From contig JAUCBJ010004943.1 of the NCBI GenBank assembly GCA_032718475.1, positions 1 through 40,369 of the forward strand: 40,369 bases of DNA, read 5' to 3'. A program made the translations under genes and the position numbers. The notes beneath the pieces were generated by a model. It did not search any database. It saw nothing but the letters and a program-made list of their open reading frames with translations, and had not been told where the DNA came from. Position 1 is the first letter of the stretch. Each line of letters opens with the position of its first letter. Shown piece after piece: positions 8,237 through 21,500 of this stretch. The stretch is from Nemertoderma westbladi (taxonomy: Eukaryota > Xenacoelomorpha > Nemertodermatida > Nemertodermatidae).

Positions 8237-10310
8237 GATGTAAGAGGCCACTGAGTACACAGTAATAGAGGCGGTGGGGACCTAAGAGGCCACTGAGTAC
8301 ACAGTAATAGAGGCGGTGGGGACCTAAGAGGGCACTGAGTACACAGTAATAGAGGCGGTGGGGACCTAAGAGGCCACTGAGTACACAGTAATAGAGGCGG
8401 TGGGGACCTAAGAGGCCACTGAGTACACAGTAATAGAGGCGGTGGGGACCTAAGAGGCCACTGAGTACACAGTAATAGAGGCGGTGGGGACCTAAGAGGC
8501 CACTGAGTACACAGTAATAGAGGCGGTGGGGACCTAAGAGGCCACTGAGTACACAGTAATAGAGGCGGTGGGGACCTAAGAGGCCACTGAGTACACAGTA
8601 ATAGAGGCGGTGGGGACCTAAGAGGCCACTGAGTACACAGTAATAGAGGCGGTGGGGACCTAAGAGGCCACTGAGTACACTGTAATAGAGGCGGTGGGGA
8701 CCTAAGAGGCCACTGAGTACACAGTAATAGAGGCGGTGGGGACCTAAGAGGCCACTGAGTACACTGTAATAGAGGCGGTGGGGACCTAAGAGGCCACTGA
8801 GTACACAGTAATAGAGGCGGTGGGGACCTAAGAGGCCACTGAGTACACAGTAATAGAGGCGGTGGGGACCTAAGAGGCCACTGAGTACACAGTAATAGAG
8901 GCGGTGGGGACCTAAGAGGCCACTGAGTACACTGTAATAGAGGCGGTGGGGACCTAAGAGGCCACTGAGTACACAGTAATAGAGGTGGTGGGGACCTAAG
9001 AGGCCACTAAGTACACAGTAATAGAGGCGGTGGGGACCTAAGAGGCCACTGAGTACACAGTAATAGAGGTGGTGGGGACCTAAGAGGCCACTGAGTACAC
9101 AGTAATAGAGGCGGTGGGGACCTAAGAGGCCACTGAGTACACAGTAATAGAGGCGGTGGGGACCTAAGAGGCCACTGAGTACACAGTAATAGAGGCGGTG
9201 GGGACCTACTAAGAGGCCACTGAGTACACAGTAATAGAGGCGGTGGGGACCTAAGAGGCCACTGAGTACACAGTAATAGAGGCGGTGGGCACCTAAGAGG
9301 GCACTGAGTACACAGTAATAGAGGCGGTGGGGACCTAAGAGGGCACTGAGTACACAGTAATAGAGGCGGTGGGCACCTAAGAGGGCACTGAGTACACAGT
9401 AATAGAGGCGGTGGGGACCTAAGAGGCCACAGAGTACACAGTAATAGAGGCGGTGGGGACCTAAGAGGCCACTGAGTACACAGTAATAGAGGCGGTGGGG
9501 ATGTAAGAGGCCACTGAGTACACAGTAATAGAGGCGGTGGGGACCTAAGAGGCCACTGAGTACACAGTAATAGAGGCGGTGGGGACCTAAGAGGGCACTG
9601 AGTACACAGTAATAGAGGCGGTGGGGACCTAAGAGGCCACTGAGTACACAGTAATAGAGGCGGTGGGGACCTAAGAGGCCACTGAGTACACAGTAATAGA
9701 GGCGGTGGGGACCTAAGAGGCCACTGAGTACACAGTAATAGAGGCGGTGGGGACCTAAGAGGCCACTGAGTACACAGTAATAGAGGCGGTGGGGACCTAA
9801 GAGGCCACTGAGTACACAGTAATAGAGGCGGTGGGGACCTAAGAGGCCACTGAGTACACAGTAATAGAGGCGGTGGGGACCTAAGAGGCCACTGAGTACA
9901 CAGTAATAGAGGCGGTGGGGACCTAAGAGGCCACTGAGTACACTGTAATAGAGGCGGTGGGGACCTAAGAGGCCACTGAGTACACAGTAATAGAGGCGGT
10001 GGGGACCTAAGAGGCCACTGAGTACACTGTAATAGAGGCGGTGGGGACCTAAGAGGCCACTGAGTACACAGTAATAGAGGCGGTGGGGACCTAAGAGGCC
10101 ACTGAGTACACAGTAATAGAGGCGGTGGGGACCTAAGAGGCCACTGAGTACACAGTAATAGAGGCGGTGGGGACCTAAGAGGCCACTGAGTACACTGTAA
10201 TAGAGGCGGTGGGGACCTAAGAGGCCACTGAGTACACAGTAATAGAGGTGGTGGGGACCTAAGAGGCCACTAAGTACACAGTAATAGAGGCGGTGGGGAC
10301 CTAAGAGGCC
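8237..10310. repeat. Internal duplication, about 0.81 kb copied at an offset of 1263 bp
   Basis: Rare variants occur in the same order at a constant 1263-bp offset: the gatgtaag variant at 8237 and 9500, acactgtaat variants at 8681/9944, 8765/10028 and 8933/10196, aggtggtgg at 8983/10246, and actaag at 9006/10269. The first copy is about 8237-9047 and the second about 9500-10310. The flanks diverge on both sides. The offset equals 30 monomers plus 3 bases. Confidence 0.8.
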
Positions 10311-10929
10311 ACTGAGTACACAGTAATAGAGGCGGTGGGGACCTAAGAGGCCACTGAGTACACTGTAATAGAGGCGGTGGGGACCTAAGAGGCCACTGAG
10401 TACACAGTAATAGAGGCGGTGGGGACCTAAGAGGGCACTGAGTACACAGTAATAGAGGCGGTGGGGACCTAAGAGGCCACTGAGTACACAGTAATAGAGG
10501 CGGTGGGGACCTAAGAGGCCACTGAGTACACAGTAATAGAGGCGGTGGGGACCTAAGAGGCCACTGAGTACACAGTAATAGAGGCGGTGGGGACCTAAGA
10601 GGTCACAGAGTACACAGTAATAGAAGCGGTGGGGACCTAAGAGGCCACTGAGTACACAGTAATAGAGGCGGTGGGCACCTAAGAGGCCACTGAGTACACA
10701 GTAATAGAGGCGGTGGGGACCTAAGAGGTCACAGAGTACACAGTAATAGAAGCGGTGGGGACCTAAGAGGCCACTGAGTACACAGTAATAGAGGCGGTGG
10801 GCACCTAAGAGGCCACTGAGTACACAGTAATAGAGGCGGTGGGGACCTAAGAGGGCACTGAGTACACAGTAATAGAGGCGGTGGGGACCTACTAAGAGGC
10901 CACTGAGTACACAGTAATAGAGGCGGTGG

Positions 10930-11560
10930 GGACCTAAGAGGTCACAGAGTACACAGTAATAGAAGCGGTGGGGACCTAAGAGGCCAATGAGTACACTGTA
11001 ATAGAGGCGATGGGCACCTAAGAGGGCACTGAGTACACAGTAATAGAGGCGGTGGGGACCTAAGAGGGCACTGAGTACACTGTAATAGAGGCGGTGGGGA
11101 CCTAAGAGGCGGTGGGGACCTACTAAGAGGCCACTGAGTACACAGTAATAGAGGCGGTGGGGACCTAAGAGGCGGTGGGGACCTAAGAGGGCACTGAGTA
11201 CACAGTAATAGAGGCGGTGGGGACCTACTAAGAGGCCACTGAGTACACAGTAATAGAGGCGGTGGGGACCTAAGAGGTCACAGAGTACACAGTAATAGAA
11301 GCGGTGGGGACCTAAGAGGCCAATGAGTACACTGTAATAGAGGCGGTGGGCACCTAAGAGGGCACTGAGTACACAGTAATAGAGGCGGTGGGGACCTAAG
11401 AGGGCACTGAGTACACTGTAATAGAGGCGGTGGGGACCTAAGAGGCGGTGGGGACCTACTAAGAGGCCACTGAGTACACAGTAATAGAGGCGGTGGGGAC
11501 CTAAGAGGCGGTGGGGACCTAAGAGGGCACTGAGTACACAGTAATAGAGGCGGCGGGGAC
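10930..11560. repeat. Tandem pair of a composite 336-bp cassette with short units
   Basis: A cassette starts with the ggtcacagag/agaagcgg unit, then a ggccaatgag/acactgtaat unit, then 18-bp short units around a 45-bp unit. The marker caatgag lies at 10985 and 11321, 336 bp apart. The same cassette recurs at 15104 and 24298, so it has moved or been copied within the array as a block. Confidence 0.65.
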
Positions 11561-12710
11561 CTAAGAGGCCACTGAGTACACAGTAATAGAGGCGGTGGGG
11601 ACCTAAGAGGGCACTGAGTACACAGTAAAAGAGGCGGTGGGGACCTAAGAGGGCACTGAGTACACAGTAATAGAGGCGGTGGGGACCTAAGAGGGCACTG
11701 AGTACACAGTAATAGAGGCGGTGGGGACCTAAGAGGCCACTGAGTACACAGTAATAGAGGCGGTGGGGACCTAAGAGGCCACTGAGTACACAGTAATAGA
11801 GGCGGTGGGGACCTAAGAGGGCACTGAGTACACAGTAATAGAGGCGGTGGGGACCTAAGAGGCCACTGAGTACACAGTAATAGAGGCGGTGGGGACCTAC
11901 TAAGAGGCCACTGAGTACACAGTAATAGAAGCGGTGGGGACCTAAGAGGCGGTGGGGACCTAAGAGGGCACTGAGTACACAGTAATAGAGGCGGTGGGGA
12001 CCTAAGAGGCCACTAAGTACACAGTAATAGAGGCGGTGGGGACCTAAGAGGCCACTGAGTACACAGTAAAAGAGGCGGTGGGGACCTAAGAGGCCACTGA
12101 GTACACAGTAATAGAGGCGGTGGGGACCTAAGAGGCCACTGAGTACACAGTAATAGAGGCGGTGGGGACCTAAGAGGCCACTGAGTACACAGTAATAGAG
12201 GCGGTGGGGACCTAAGAGGCCACTGAGTACACAGTAATAGAGGCGGTGGGGACCTAAGAGGTGGTGGGGACCTAAGAGGCCACTGAGTACACAGTAATAG
12301 AGGCGGTGGGGACCTAAGAGGCCACTGAGTACACAGTAATAGAGGCGGTGGGGACCTAAGAGGCCACTGAGTACACAGTAATAGAGGCGGTGGGGACCTA
12401 AGAGGTCACAGAGTACACAGTAATAGAAGCGGTGGGGACCTAAGAGGCCACTGAGTACACAGTAATAGAGGCGGTGGGGACCTAAGAGGCCACTGAGTAC
12501 ACAGTAATAGAGGCGGTGGGGACCTAAGAGGCCACTGAGTACACAGTAATAGAGGCGGTGGGGACCTAAGAGGCCACTAAGTACACAGTAATAGAGGCGG
12601 TGGGGACCTAAGAGGCCACTGAGTACACAGTAAAAGAGGCGGTGGGGACCTAAGAGGCCACTGAGTACACAGTAATAGAGGCGGTGGGGACCTAAGAGGC
12701 CACTGAGTAC

Positions 12711-13175
12711 ACATTAATAGAGGCGGTGGGCACCTAAGAGGGCACTGAGTACACAGTAATAGAGGCGGTGGGCACCTAAGAGGCCACTGAGTACACAGTA
12801 ATAGAGGCGGTGGGGACCTAAGAGACCACTGAGTACACAGTAATAGAGGCGGTGGGGACCTAAGAGGCCACTGAGTACACAGTAATAGAGGCGGTGGGGA
12901 TCTAAGAGGGCACTGAGTACACAGTAATAGAGGCGGTGGGGACCTAAGAGGCCACTGAGTACACAGTAATAGAGGCGGTGGGGACCTACTAAGAGGCCAC
13001 TGAGTACACAGTAATAGAGGCGGTGGGGACCTAAGAGGCCACTGAGTACACAGTAATAGAGGCGGTGGGGACCTACTAAGAGGCCACTGAGTACACAGTA
13101 ATAGAGGCGGTGGGGACCTAAGAGGCCACAGAGTACACAGTAATAGAGGCGGTGGGGACCTACTAAGAGGCCACT
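12711..13175. repeat. Duplicated segment shared with 19172-19635 and partly with about 20386-20915
   Basis: A run of rare variants is repeated at a constant offset of 6461 bp: acattaatag at 12711/19172, agagaccact at 12821/19282, a gatct variant at 12900/19361, CTA insertions at 12988/19449, 13075/19536 and 13162/19623, and ccacagag near 13126/19587. The agagacc and gatct markers appear again 1104 bp further on, at 20386 and 20465, giving a third partial copy. Confidence 0.75.
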
Positions 13176-13485
13176 GAGTACACAGTAATAGAGGCGGTGG
13201 GGACCTACTAAGAGGCCACTGAGTACACAGTAATAGAGGCGGTGGGGACCTAAGAGGCCACTGAGTACACAGTAATAGAGGCGGTGGGGACCTAAGAGGC
13301 CACTGAGTACACAGTAATAGAGGCGGTGGGGACCTAAGAGGCCACTGAGTAAACAGTAATAGAGGTGGTGGGGACCTAAGAGGCGGTGGGGACCTAAGAG
13401 GCCACTGAGTACACAGTAATAGAGGCGGTGGGGACCTAAGAGGCCACTGAGTACACAGTAATAGAGGCGGTGGGGACCTAAGAGG

Positions 13486-15430
13486 TCACAGAGTACACAG
13501 TAATAGAAGCGGTGGGGACCTAAGAGGCCACTGAGTACACAGTAATAGAGGCGGTGGGCACCTAAGAGGCCACTGAGTACACAGTAATAGAGGCGGTGGG
13601 GACCTAAGAGGCCACTGAGTACACAGTAATAGAGGCGGTGGGGACCTAAGAGGCCACTAAGTACACAGTAATAGAGGCGGTGGGGACCTAAGAGGCCACT
13701 GAGTACACAGTAAAAGAGGCGGTGGGGACCTAAGAGGCCACTGAGTACACAGTAATAGAGGCGGTGGGGACCTAAGAGGCCACTGAGTACACAGTAATAG
13801 AGGCGGTGGGGACCTAAGAGGCCACTGAGTACACAGTAATAGAGGCGGTGGGGACCTAAGAGGCCACTGAGTACACAGTAATAGAGGCGGTGGGGACCTA
13901 AGAGGTGGTGGGGACCTAAGAGGCCACTGAGTACACAGTAATAGAGGCGGTGGGGACCTAAGAGGCCACTGAGTACACAGTAATAGAGGCGGTGGGGACC
14001 TAAGAGGCCACTGAGTACACAGTAATAGAGGCGGTGGGCACCTAAGAGGCCACTGAGTACACAGTAATAGAGGCGGTGGGGACCTAAGAGGTCACAGAGT
14101 ACACAGTAATAGAAGCGGTGGGGACCTAAGAGGCCACTGAGTACACAGTAATAGAGGCGGTGGGCACCTAAGAGGCCACTGAGTACACAGTAAAAGAGGC
14201 GGTGGGGACCTAAGAGGCCACTGAGTACACAGTAATAGAGGCGGTGGGGACCTAAGAGGCCACTGAGTACACAGTAATAGAGGCGGTGGGGACCTAAGAG
14301 GTCACAGAGTACACAGTAATAGAAGCGGTGGGGACCTAAGAGGGCACTGAGTACACAGTAATAGAGGCGGTGGGCACCTAAGAGGCCACTGAGTACACAG
14401 TAATAGAGGCGGTGGGGACCTAAGAGGTCACAGAGTACACAGTAATAGAAGCGGTGGGGACCTAAGAGGCCACTGAGTACACAGTAATAGAGGCGGTGGG
14501 CACCTAAGAGGCCACTGAGTACACAGTAATAGAGGCGGTGGGGACCTAAGAGGCCACTGAGTACACAGTAATAGAGGCGGTGGGCACCTAAGAGGCCACT
14601 GAGTACACAGTAATAGAGGCGGTGGGGACCTAAGAGGTCACAGAGTACACAGTAATAGAAGCGGTGGGGACCTAAGAGGCCACTGAGTACACAGTAATAG
14701 AGGCGGTGGGCACCTAAGAGGCCACTGAGTACACAGTAATAGAGGCGGTGGGGACCTAAGAGGGCACTGAGTACACAGTAATAGAGGCGGTGGGGACCTA
14801 AGAGGCCACTGAGTACACAGTAATAGAGGCGGTGGGGACCTAAGAGGTCACTGAGTACACAGTAATAGAGGCGGTGGGCACCTAAGAGGGCACTGAGTAC
14901 ACAGTAATAGAGGCGGTGGGGACCTAAGAGGTCACTGAGTACACAGTAATAGAGGCGGTGGGCACCTAAGAGGGCACTGAGTACACAGTAATAGAGGCGG
15001 TGGGGACCTACTAAGAGGCCACTGAGTACACAGTAATAGAGGCGGTGGGGACCTAAGAGGTCACAGAGTACACAGTAATAGAAGCGGTGGGGACCTAAGA
15101 GGCCAATGAGTACACTGTAATAGAGGCGGTGGGCACCTAAGAGGGCACTGAGTACACAGTAATAGAGGCGGTGGGGACCTAAGAGGGCACTGAGTACACT
15201 GTAATAGAGGCGGTGGGGACCTAAGAGGCGGTGGGGACCTACTAAGAGGCCACTGAGTACACAGTAATAGAGGCGGTGGGGACCTAAGAGGCGGTGGGGA
15301 CCTAAGAGGGCACTGAGTACACAGTAATAGAGGCGGTGGGGACCTAAGAGGCCACTGAGTACACAGTAATAGAGGCGGTGGGGACCTAAGAGGCCACTGA
15401 GTACACAGTAATAGAGGCGGTGGGGACCTA
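13486..15430. repeat. Large duplicated block, copy 1 (partner at about 22825-24620)
   Basis: The ggtcacagag marker units lie at 14092, 14302, 14428, 14638 and 15061. Their partners lie at 23287, 23497, 23623, 23833 and 24255. The offset is 9195 bp, falling to 9194 after a one-base deletion near 23880 in the second copy. An earlier marker, 13486 and 22825, has an offset of 9339, implying a 144-bp length difference (three 42-bp units plus one 18-bp unit). The aggtcactgag markers at 14848/24042 and the caatgag cassette also match. Similarity fades at about 15430. Confidence 0.75.
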
Positions 15431-17761
15431 AGAGGCCACTGAGTACACAGTAATAGAGGCGGTGGGGACCTAAGAGGGCACTGAGTACACAGTAATAGAG
15501 GCGGTGGGGACCTAAGAGGGCACTGAGTACACAGTAATAGAGGCGGTGGGGACCTAAGAGGCGGTGGGGACCTACTAAGAGGCCACTGAGTACACAGTAA
15601 TAGAGGCGGTGGGGACCTAAGAGGCGGTGGGGACCTAAGAGGGCACTGAGTACACAGTAATAGAGGCGGTGGGGATCTAAGAGGCCACTGAGTACACAGT
15701 AATAGAGGCGGTGGGGACCTAAGAGGGCACTGAGTACACAGTAATAGAGGCGGTGGGGACCTAAGAGGCCACTGAGTACACAGTAATAGAGGCGGTGGGG
15801 ACCTAAGAGGCCACTGAGTACACAGTAATAGAGGCGGTGGGGACCTAAGAGGCCACTGAGTACACAGTAATAGAGGCGGTGGGGACCTAAGAGGCCACTG
15901 AGTACACAGTAATAGAGGCGGTGGGGACCTAAGAGGCCACTGAGTACACAGTAATAGAGGCGGTGGGGACCTAAGAGGCCACTGAGTACACAGTAATAGA
16001 GGCGGTGGGGACCTAAGAGGGCACTGAGTACACAGTAATAGAGGCGGTGGGGACCTAAGAGGCCACTGAGTACACAGTAATAGAGGCGGTGGGGACCTAA
16101 GAGGGCACTGAGTACACAGTAATAGAGGCGGTGGGGACCTAAGAGGCCACTGAGTACACAGTAATAGAGGCGGTGGGGACCTAAGAGGCCACTGAGTACA
16201 CAGTAATAGAGGCGGTGGGGACCTAAGAGGCCACTGAGTACACAGTAATAGAGGCGGTGGGGACCTAAGAGGCCACTGAGTACACAGTAATAGAGGCGGT
16301 GGGCACCTAAGAGGCCACTGAGTACACAGTAATAGAGGCGGTGGGGACCTAAGAGGCCACTGAGTACACAGTAATAGAGGCGGTGGGGACCTAAGAGGGC
16401 ACTGAGTACACAGTAATAGAGGCGGTGGGCACCTAAGAGGCCACTGAGTACACAGTAATAGAGGCGGTGGGGACCTAAGAGGCCACTGAGTACACAGTAA
16501 TAGAGGCGGTGGGGACCTAAGAGGCCACTGAGTACACAGTAATAGAGGCGGTGGGGACCTAAGAGGCCACTGAGTACACAGTAATAGAGGCGGTGGGGAC
16601 CTAAGAGGCCACTGAGTACACAGTAATAGAGGCGGTGGGGACCTAAGAGGCCACTGAGTACACAGTAATAGAGGCGGTGGGGACCTAAGAGGCCACTGAG
16701 TACACAGTAATAGAGGCGGTGGGGACCTAAGAGGCCACTGAGTACACAGTAATAGAGGCGGTGGGGACCTAAGAGGCCACTGAGTACACAGTAATAGAGG
16801 CGGTGGGGACCTAAGAGGGCACTGAGTACACAGTAATAGAGGCGGTGGGCACCTAAGAGGCCACTGAGTACACAGTAATAGAGGCGGTGGGGACCTAAGA
16901 GGCCACTGAGTACACAGTAATAGAGGCGGTGGGGACCTAAGAGGCCACTGAGTACACAGTAATAGAGGCGGTGGGGACCTAAGAGGGCACTGAGTACACA
17001 GTAATAGAGGCGGTGGGGACCTAAGAGGCCACTGAGTACACAGTAATAGAGGCGGTGGGGACCCTAAGAGGCCACTGAGTACACAGTAATAGAGGCGGTG
17101 GGGACCTAAGAGGCCACTGAGTACACAGTAATAGAGGCGGTGGGGACCTACTAAGAGGCCACTGAGTACACAGTAATAGAGGCGGTGGGGACCTAAGAGG
17201 CCACTGAGTACACAGTAATAGAGGCGGTGGGGACCTAAGAGGCCACTGAGTACACAGTAATAGAGGCGGTGGGGACCTACTAAGAGGCCACTGAGTACAC
17301 AGTAATAGAGGCGGTGGGGACCTAAGAGGCCACTGAGTACACAGTAATAGAGGCGGTGGGGACCTAAGAGGCCACTGAGTACACAGTAATAGAGGCGGTG
17401 GGGACCTAAGAGGCCACTGAGTAAACAGTAATAGAGGTGGTGGGGACCTAAGAGGCGGTGGGGACCTAAGAGGCCACTGAGTACACAGTAATAGAGGCGG
17501 TGGGGACCTAAGAGGCCACTGAGTACACAGTAATAGAGGCGGTGGGCACCTAAGAGGCCACTGAGTACACAGTAATAGAGGCGGTGGGGACCTAAGAGGC
17601 CACTGAGTACACAGTAATAGAGGCGGTGGGGACCTAAGAGGGCACTGAGTACACAGTAATAGAGGCGGTGGGCACCTAAGAGGCCACTGAGTACACAGTA
17701 ATAGAGGTGGTGGGGACCTAAGAGGCCACTGAGTACACAGTAATAGAGGCGGTGGGGACCT

Positions 17762-18605
17762 ACTAAGAGGCCACTGAGTACACAGTAATAGAGGCGGTGG
17801 GGACCTAAGAGGCCACTGAGTACACAGTAATAGAGGCGGTGGGGACCTAAGAGGCCACTGAGTACACAGTAATAGAGGCGGTGGGGACCTAAGAGGCCAC
17901 TGAGTACACAGTAATAGAGGCGGTGGGGACCTAAGAGGCCACTGAGTACACAGTAATAGAGGCGGTGGGGACCTAAGAGGCCACTGAGTACACAGTAATA
18001 GAGGCGGTGGGGACCTAAGAGGCCACTGAGTACACAGTAATAGAGGCGGTGGGGACCTAAGAGGCCACTGAGTACACAGTAATAGAGGCGGTGGGGACCT
18101 AAGAGGCCACTGAGTACACAGTAATAGAGGCGGTGGGGACCTAAGAGGCCACTGAGTACACAGTAATAGAGGCGGTGGGGACCTAAGAGGCCACTGAGTA
18201 CACAGTAATAGAGGCGGTGGGGACCTAAGAGGCCACTGAGTACACAGTAATAGAGGCGGTGGGGACCTAAGAGGCCACTGAGTACACAGTAATAGAGGCG
18301 GTGGGGACCTAAGAGGCCACTGAGTACACAGTAATAGAGGCGGTGGGGACCTAAGAGGCCACTGAGTACACAGTAATAGAGGCGGTGGGGACCTAAGAGG
18401 CCACTGAGTACACAGTAATAGAGGCGGTGGGGACCTAAGAGGCCACTGAGTACACAGTAATAGAGGCGGTGGGGACCTAAGAGGCCACTGAGTACACAGT
18501 AATAGAGGCGGTGGGGACCTAAGAGGCCACTGAGTACACAGTAATAGAGGCGGTGGGGACCTAAGAGGCCACTGAGTACACAGTAATAGAGGCGGTGGGG
18601 ACCTA
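17762..18605. repeat. Homogenised run of about 20 consensus units
   Basis: Between the CTA-insertion unit at 17762 and an aberrant junction at 18605, all units appear to be the plain consensus over 843 bp (20 x 42 + 3). This contrasts with variant-rich flanks and suggests recent local amplification or gene conversion. Confidence 0.65.
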
Positions 18606-18618
18606 ACGCCAGGGCCAC
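18603..18618. other. Aberrant junction inside the satellite
   Basis: The usual acctaagaggcc is replaced by acctaacgccagggcc, a net insertion of about 4 bases that shifts the 42-bp phase. I noticed no other copy of this junction. It marks the end of a homogenised 20-unit run and may be a rearrangement breakpoint or an assembly seam. Confidence 0.6.
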
Positions 18619-20719
18619 TGAGTACACAGTAATAGAGGCGGTGGGGACCTAAGAGGCCACTGAGTACACAGTAATAGAGGCGGTGGGCACCTAAGAGGGC
18701 ACTGAGTACACAGTAATAGAGGCGGTGGGGACCTAAGAGGCCACTGAGTACACAGTAATAGAGGCGGTGGGCACCTAAGAGGCCACTGAGTACACAGTAA
18801 TAGAGGCGGTGGGGACCTAAGAGGCCACTGAGTACACAGTAATAGAGGCGGTGGGGACCTAAGAGGCCACTGAGTACACAGTAATAGAGGCGGTGGGCAC
18901 CTAAGAGGCCACTGAGTACACAGTAATAGAGGCGGTGGGGACCTAAGAGGCCACTGAGTACACAGTAATAGAGGCGGTGGGGACCTAAGAGGGCACTGAG
19001 TACACAGTAATAGAGGCGGTGGGCACCTAAGAGGCCACTGAGTACACAGTAATAGAGGTGGTGGGGACCTAAGAGGCCACTGAGTACACAGTAATAGAGG
19101 CGGTGGGGACCTAAGAGGCCACTGAGTACACAGTAATAGAGGCGGTGGGGACCTAAGAGGCCACTGAGTACACATTAATAGAGGCGGTGGGCACCTAAGA
19201 GGGCACTGAGTACACAGTAATAGAGGCGGTGGGCACCTAAGAGGCCACTGAGTACACAGTAATAGAGGCGGTGGGGACCTAAGAGACCACTGAGTACACA
19301 GTAATAGAGGCGGTGGGGACCTAAGAGGCCACTGAGTACACAGTAATAGAGGCGGTGGGGATCTAAGAGGGCACTGAGTACACAGTAATAGAGGCGGTGG
19401 GGACCTAAGAGGCCACTGAGTACACAGTAATAGAGGCGGTGGGGACCTACTAAGAGGCCACTGAGTACACAGTAATAGAGGCGGTGGGGACCTAAGAGGC
19501 CACTGAGTACACAGTAATAGAGGCGGTGGGGACCTACTAAGAGGCCACTGAGTACACAGTAATAGAGGCGGTGGGGACCTAAGAGGCCACAGAGTACACA
19601 GTAATAGAGGCGGTGGGGACCTACTAAGAGGCCACTGAGTACACAGTAATAGAGGCGGTGGGGACCTAAGAGGCCACTGAGTACACAGTAATAGAGGCGG
19701 TGGGGACCTAAGAGGCCACTGAGTACACAGTAATAGAGGCGGTGGGGACCTAAGAGGGCACTGAGTACACAGTAATAGAGGCGGTGGGCACCTAAGAGGC
19801 CACTGAGTACACAGTAATAGAGGTGGTGGGGACCTAAGAGGCCACTGAGTACACAGTAATAGAGGCGGTGGGGACCTACTAAGAGGCCACTGAGTACACA
19901 GTAATAGAGGCGGTGGGGACCTAAGAGGCCACTGAGTACACAGTAATAGAGGCGGTGGGGACCTAAGAGGCCACTGAGTACACAGTAATAGAGGCGGTGG
20001 GGACCTAAGAGGCCACTGAGTACACAGTAATAGAGGCGGTGGGGACCTAAGAGGCCACTGAGTACACAGTAATAGAGGCGGTGGGGACCTAAGAGGCCAC
20101 TGAGTACACAGTAATAGAGGCGGTGGGGACCTAAGAGGCCACTGAGTACACAGTAATAGAGGCGGTGGGGACCTAAGAGGCCACTGAGCACACAGTAATA
20201 GAGGCGGTGGGGACCTAAGAGGCCACTGAGTACACAGTAATAGAGGCGGTGGGGACCTAAGAGGGCACTGAGTACACAGTAATAGAGGCGGTGGGGACCT
20301 AAGAGGGCACTGAGTACACAGTAATAGAGGCGGTGGGCACCTAAGAGGCCACTGAGTACACAGTAATAGAGGCGGTGGGGACCTAAGAGACCACTGAGTA
20401 CACAGTAATAGAGGCGGTGGGGACCTAAGAGGCCACTGAGTACACAGTAATAGAGGCGGTGGGGATCTAAGAGGGCACTGAGTACACAGTAATAGAGGCG
20501 GTGGGGACCTAAGAGGCCACTGAGTACACAGTAATAGAGGCGGTGGGGACCCTAAGAGGGCACTGAGTACACAGTAATAGAGGCGGTGGGGACCTAAGAG
20601 GCCACTGAGTACACAGTAATAGAGGCGGTGGGGACCTACTAAGAGGCCACTGAGTACACAGTAATAGAGGCGGTGGGGACCTAAGAGGCCACAGAGTACA
20701 CAGTAATAGAGGCGGTGGG

Positions 20720-21500
20720 GACCTACTAAGAGGCCACTGAGTACACAGTAATAGAGGCGGTGGGGACCTACTAAGAGGCCACTGAGTACACAGTAATAGA
20801 GGCGGTGGGGACCTAAGAGGCCACTGAGTACACAGTAATAGAGGCGGTGGGGACCTAAGAGGCCACTGAGTACACAGTAATAGAGGCGGTGGGGACCTAA
20901 GAGGCCACTGAGTAAACAGTAATAGAGGTGGTGGGGACCTAAGAGGCGGTGGGGACCTAAGAGGCCACTGAGTACACAGTAATAGAGGCGGTGGGGACCT
21001 ACTAAGAGGCCACTGAGTACACAGTAATAGAGGCGGTGGGGACCTAAGAGGCCACTGAGTACACAGTAATAGAGGTGGTGGGGACCTAAGAGGCCACTGA
21101 GTACACAGTAATAGAGGCGGTGGGGACCTAAGAGGCCACTGAGTACACAGTAATAGAAGCGGTGGGGACCTAAGAGGCGGTGGGGACCTAAGAGGCCACT
21201 GAGTACACAGTAATAGAGGCGGTGGGGACCTACTAAGAGGCCACTGAGTACACAGTAATAGAGGCGGTGGGGACCTAAGAGGCCACTGAGTACACAGTAA
21301 TAGAGGCGGTGGGGACCTACTAAGAGGCCACTGAGTACACAGTAATAGAGGCGGTGGCGACCTAAGAGGCCACTGAGTACACTGTAATAGAGGCGGTGGG
21401 GACCTAAGAGGCCACTGAGTACACAGTAATAGAGGTGGTGGGGACCTAAGAGGCCACTGAGTACACAGTAATAGAGGCGGTGGGGACCTAAGAGGCCACT
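20720..21500. repeat. Duplicated block, copy 1 (partner at about 27100-27880)
   Basis: Markers match at an offset of 6377 bp: aaacag at 20914/27291, CTA insertions at 21001/27378, 21232/27609 and 21319/27696, agaagcgg at 21155/27532, the rare ggcgacc at 21358/27735, and aggtgg at 21433/27810. Upstream markers at 20725/27103 and 20770/27148 carry one-base deletions in the second copy, which account for the 6378-bp offset there. Confidence 0.75.
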
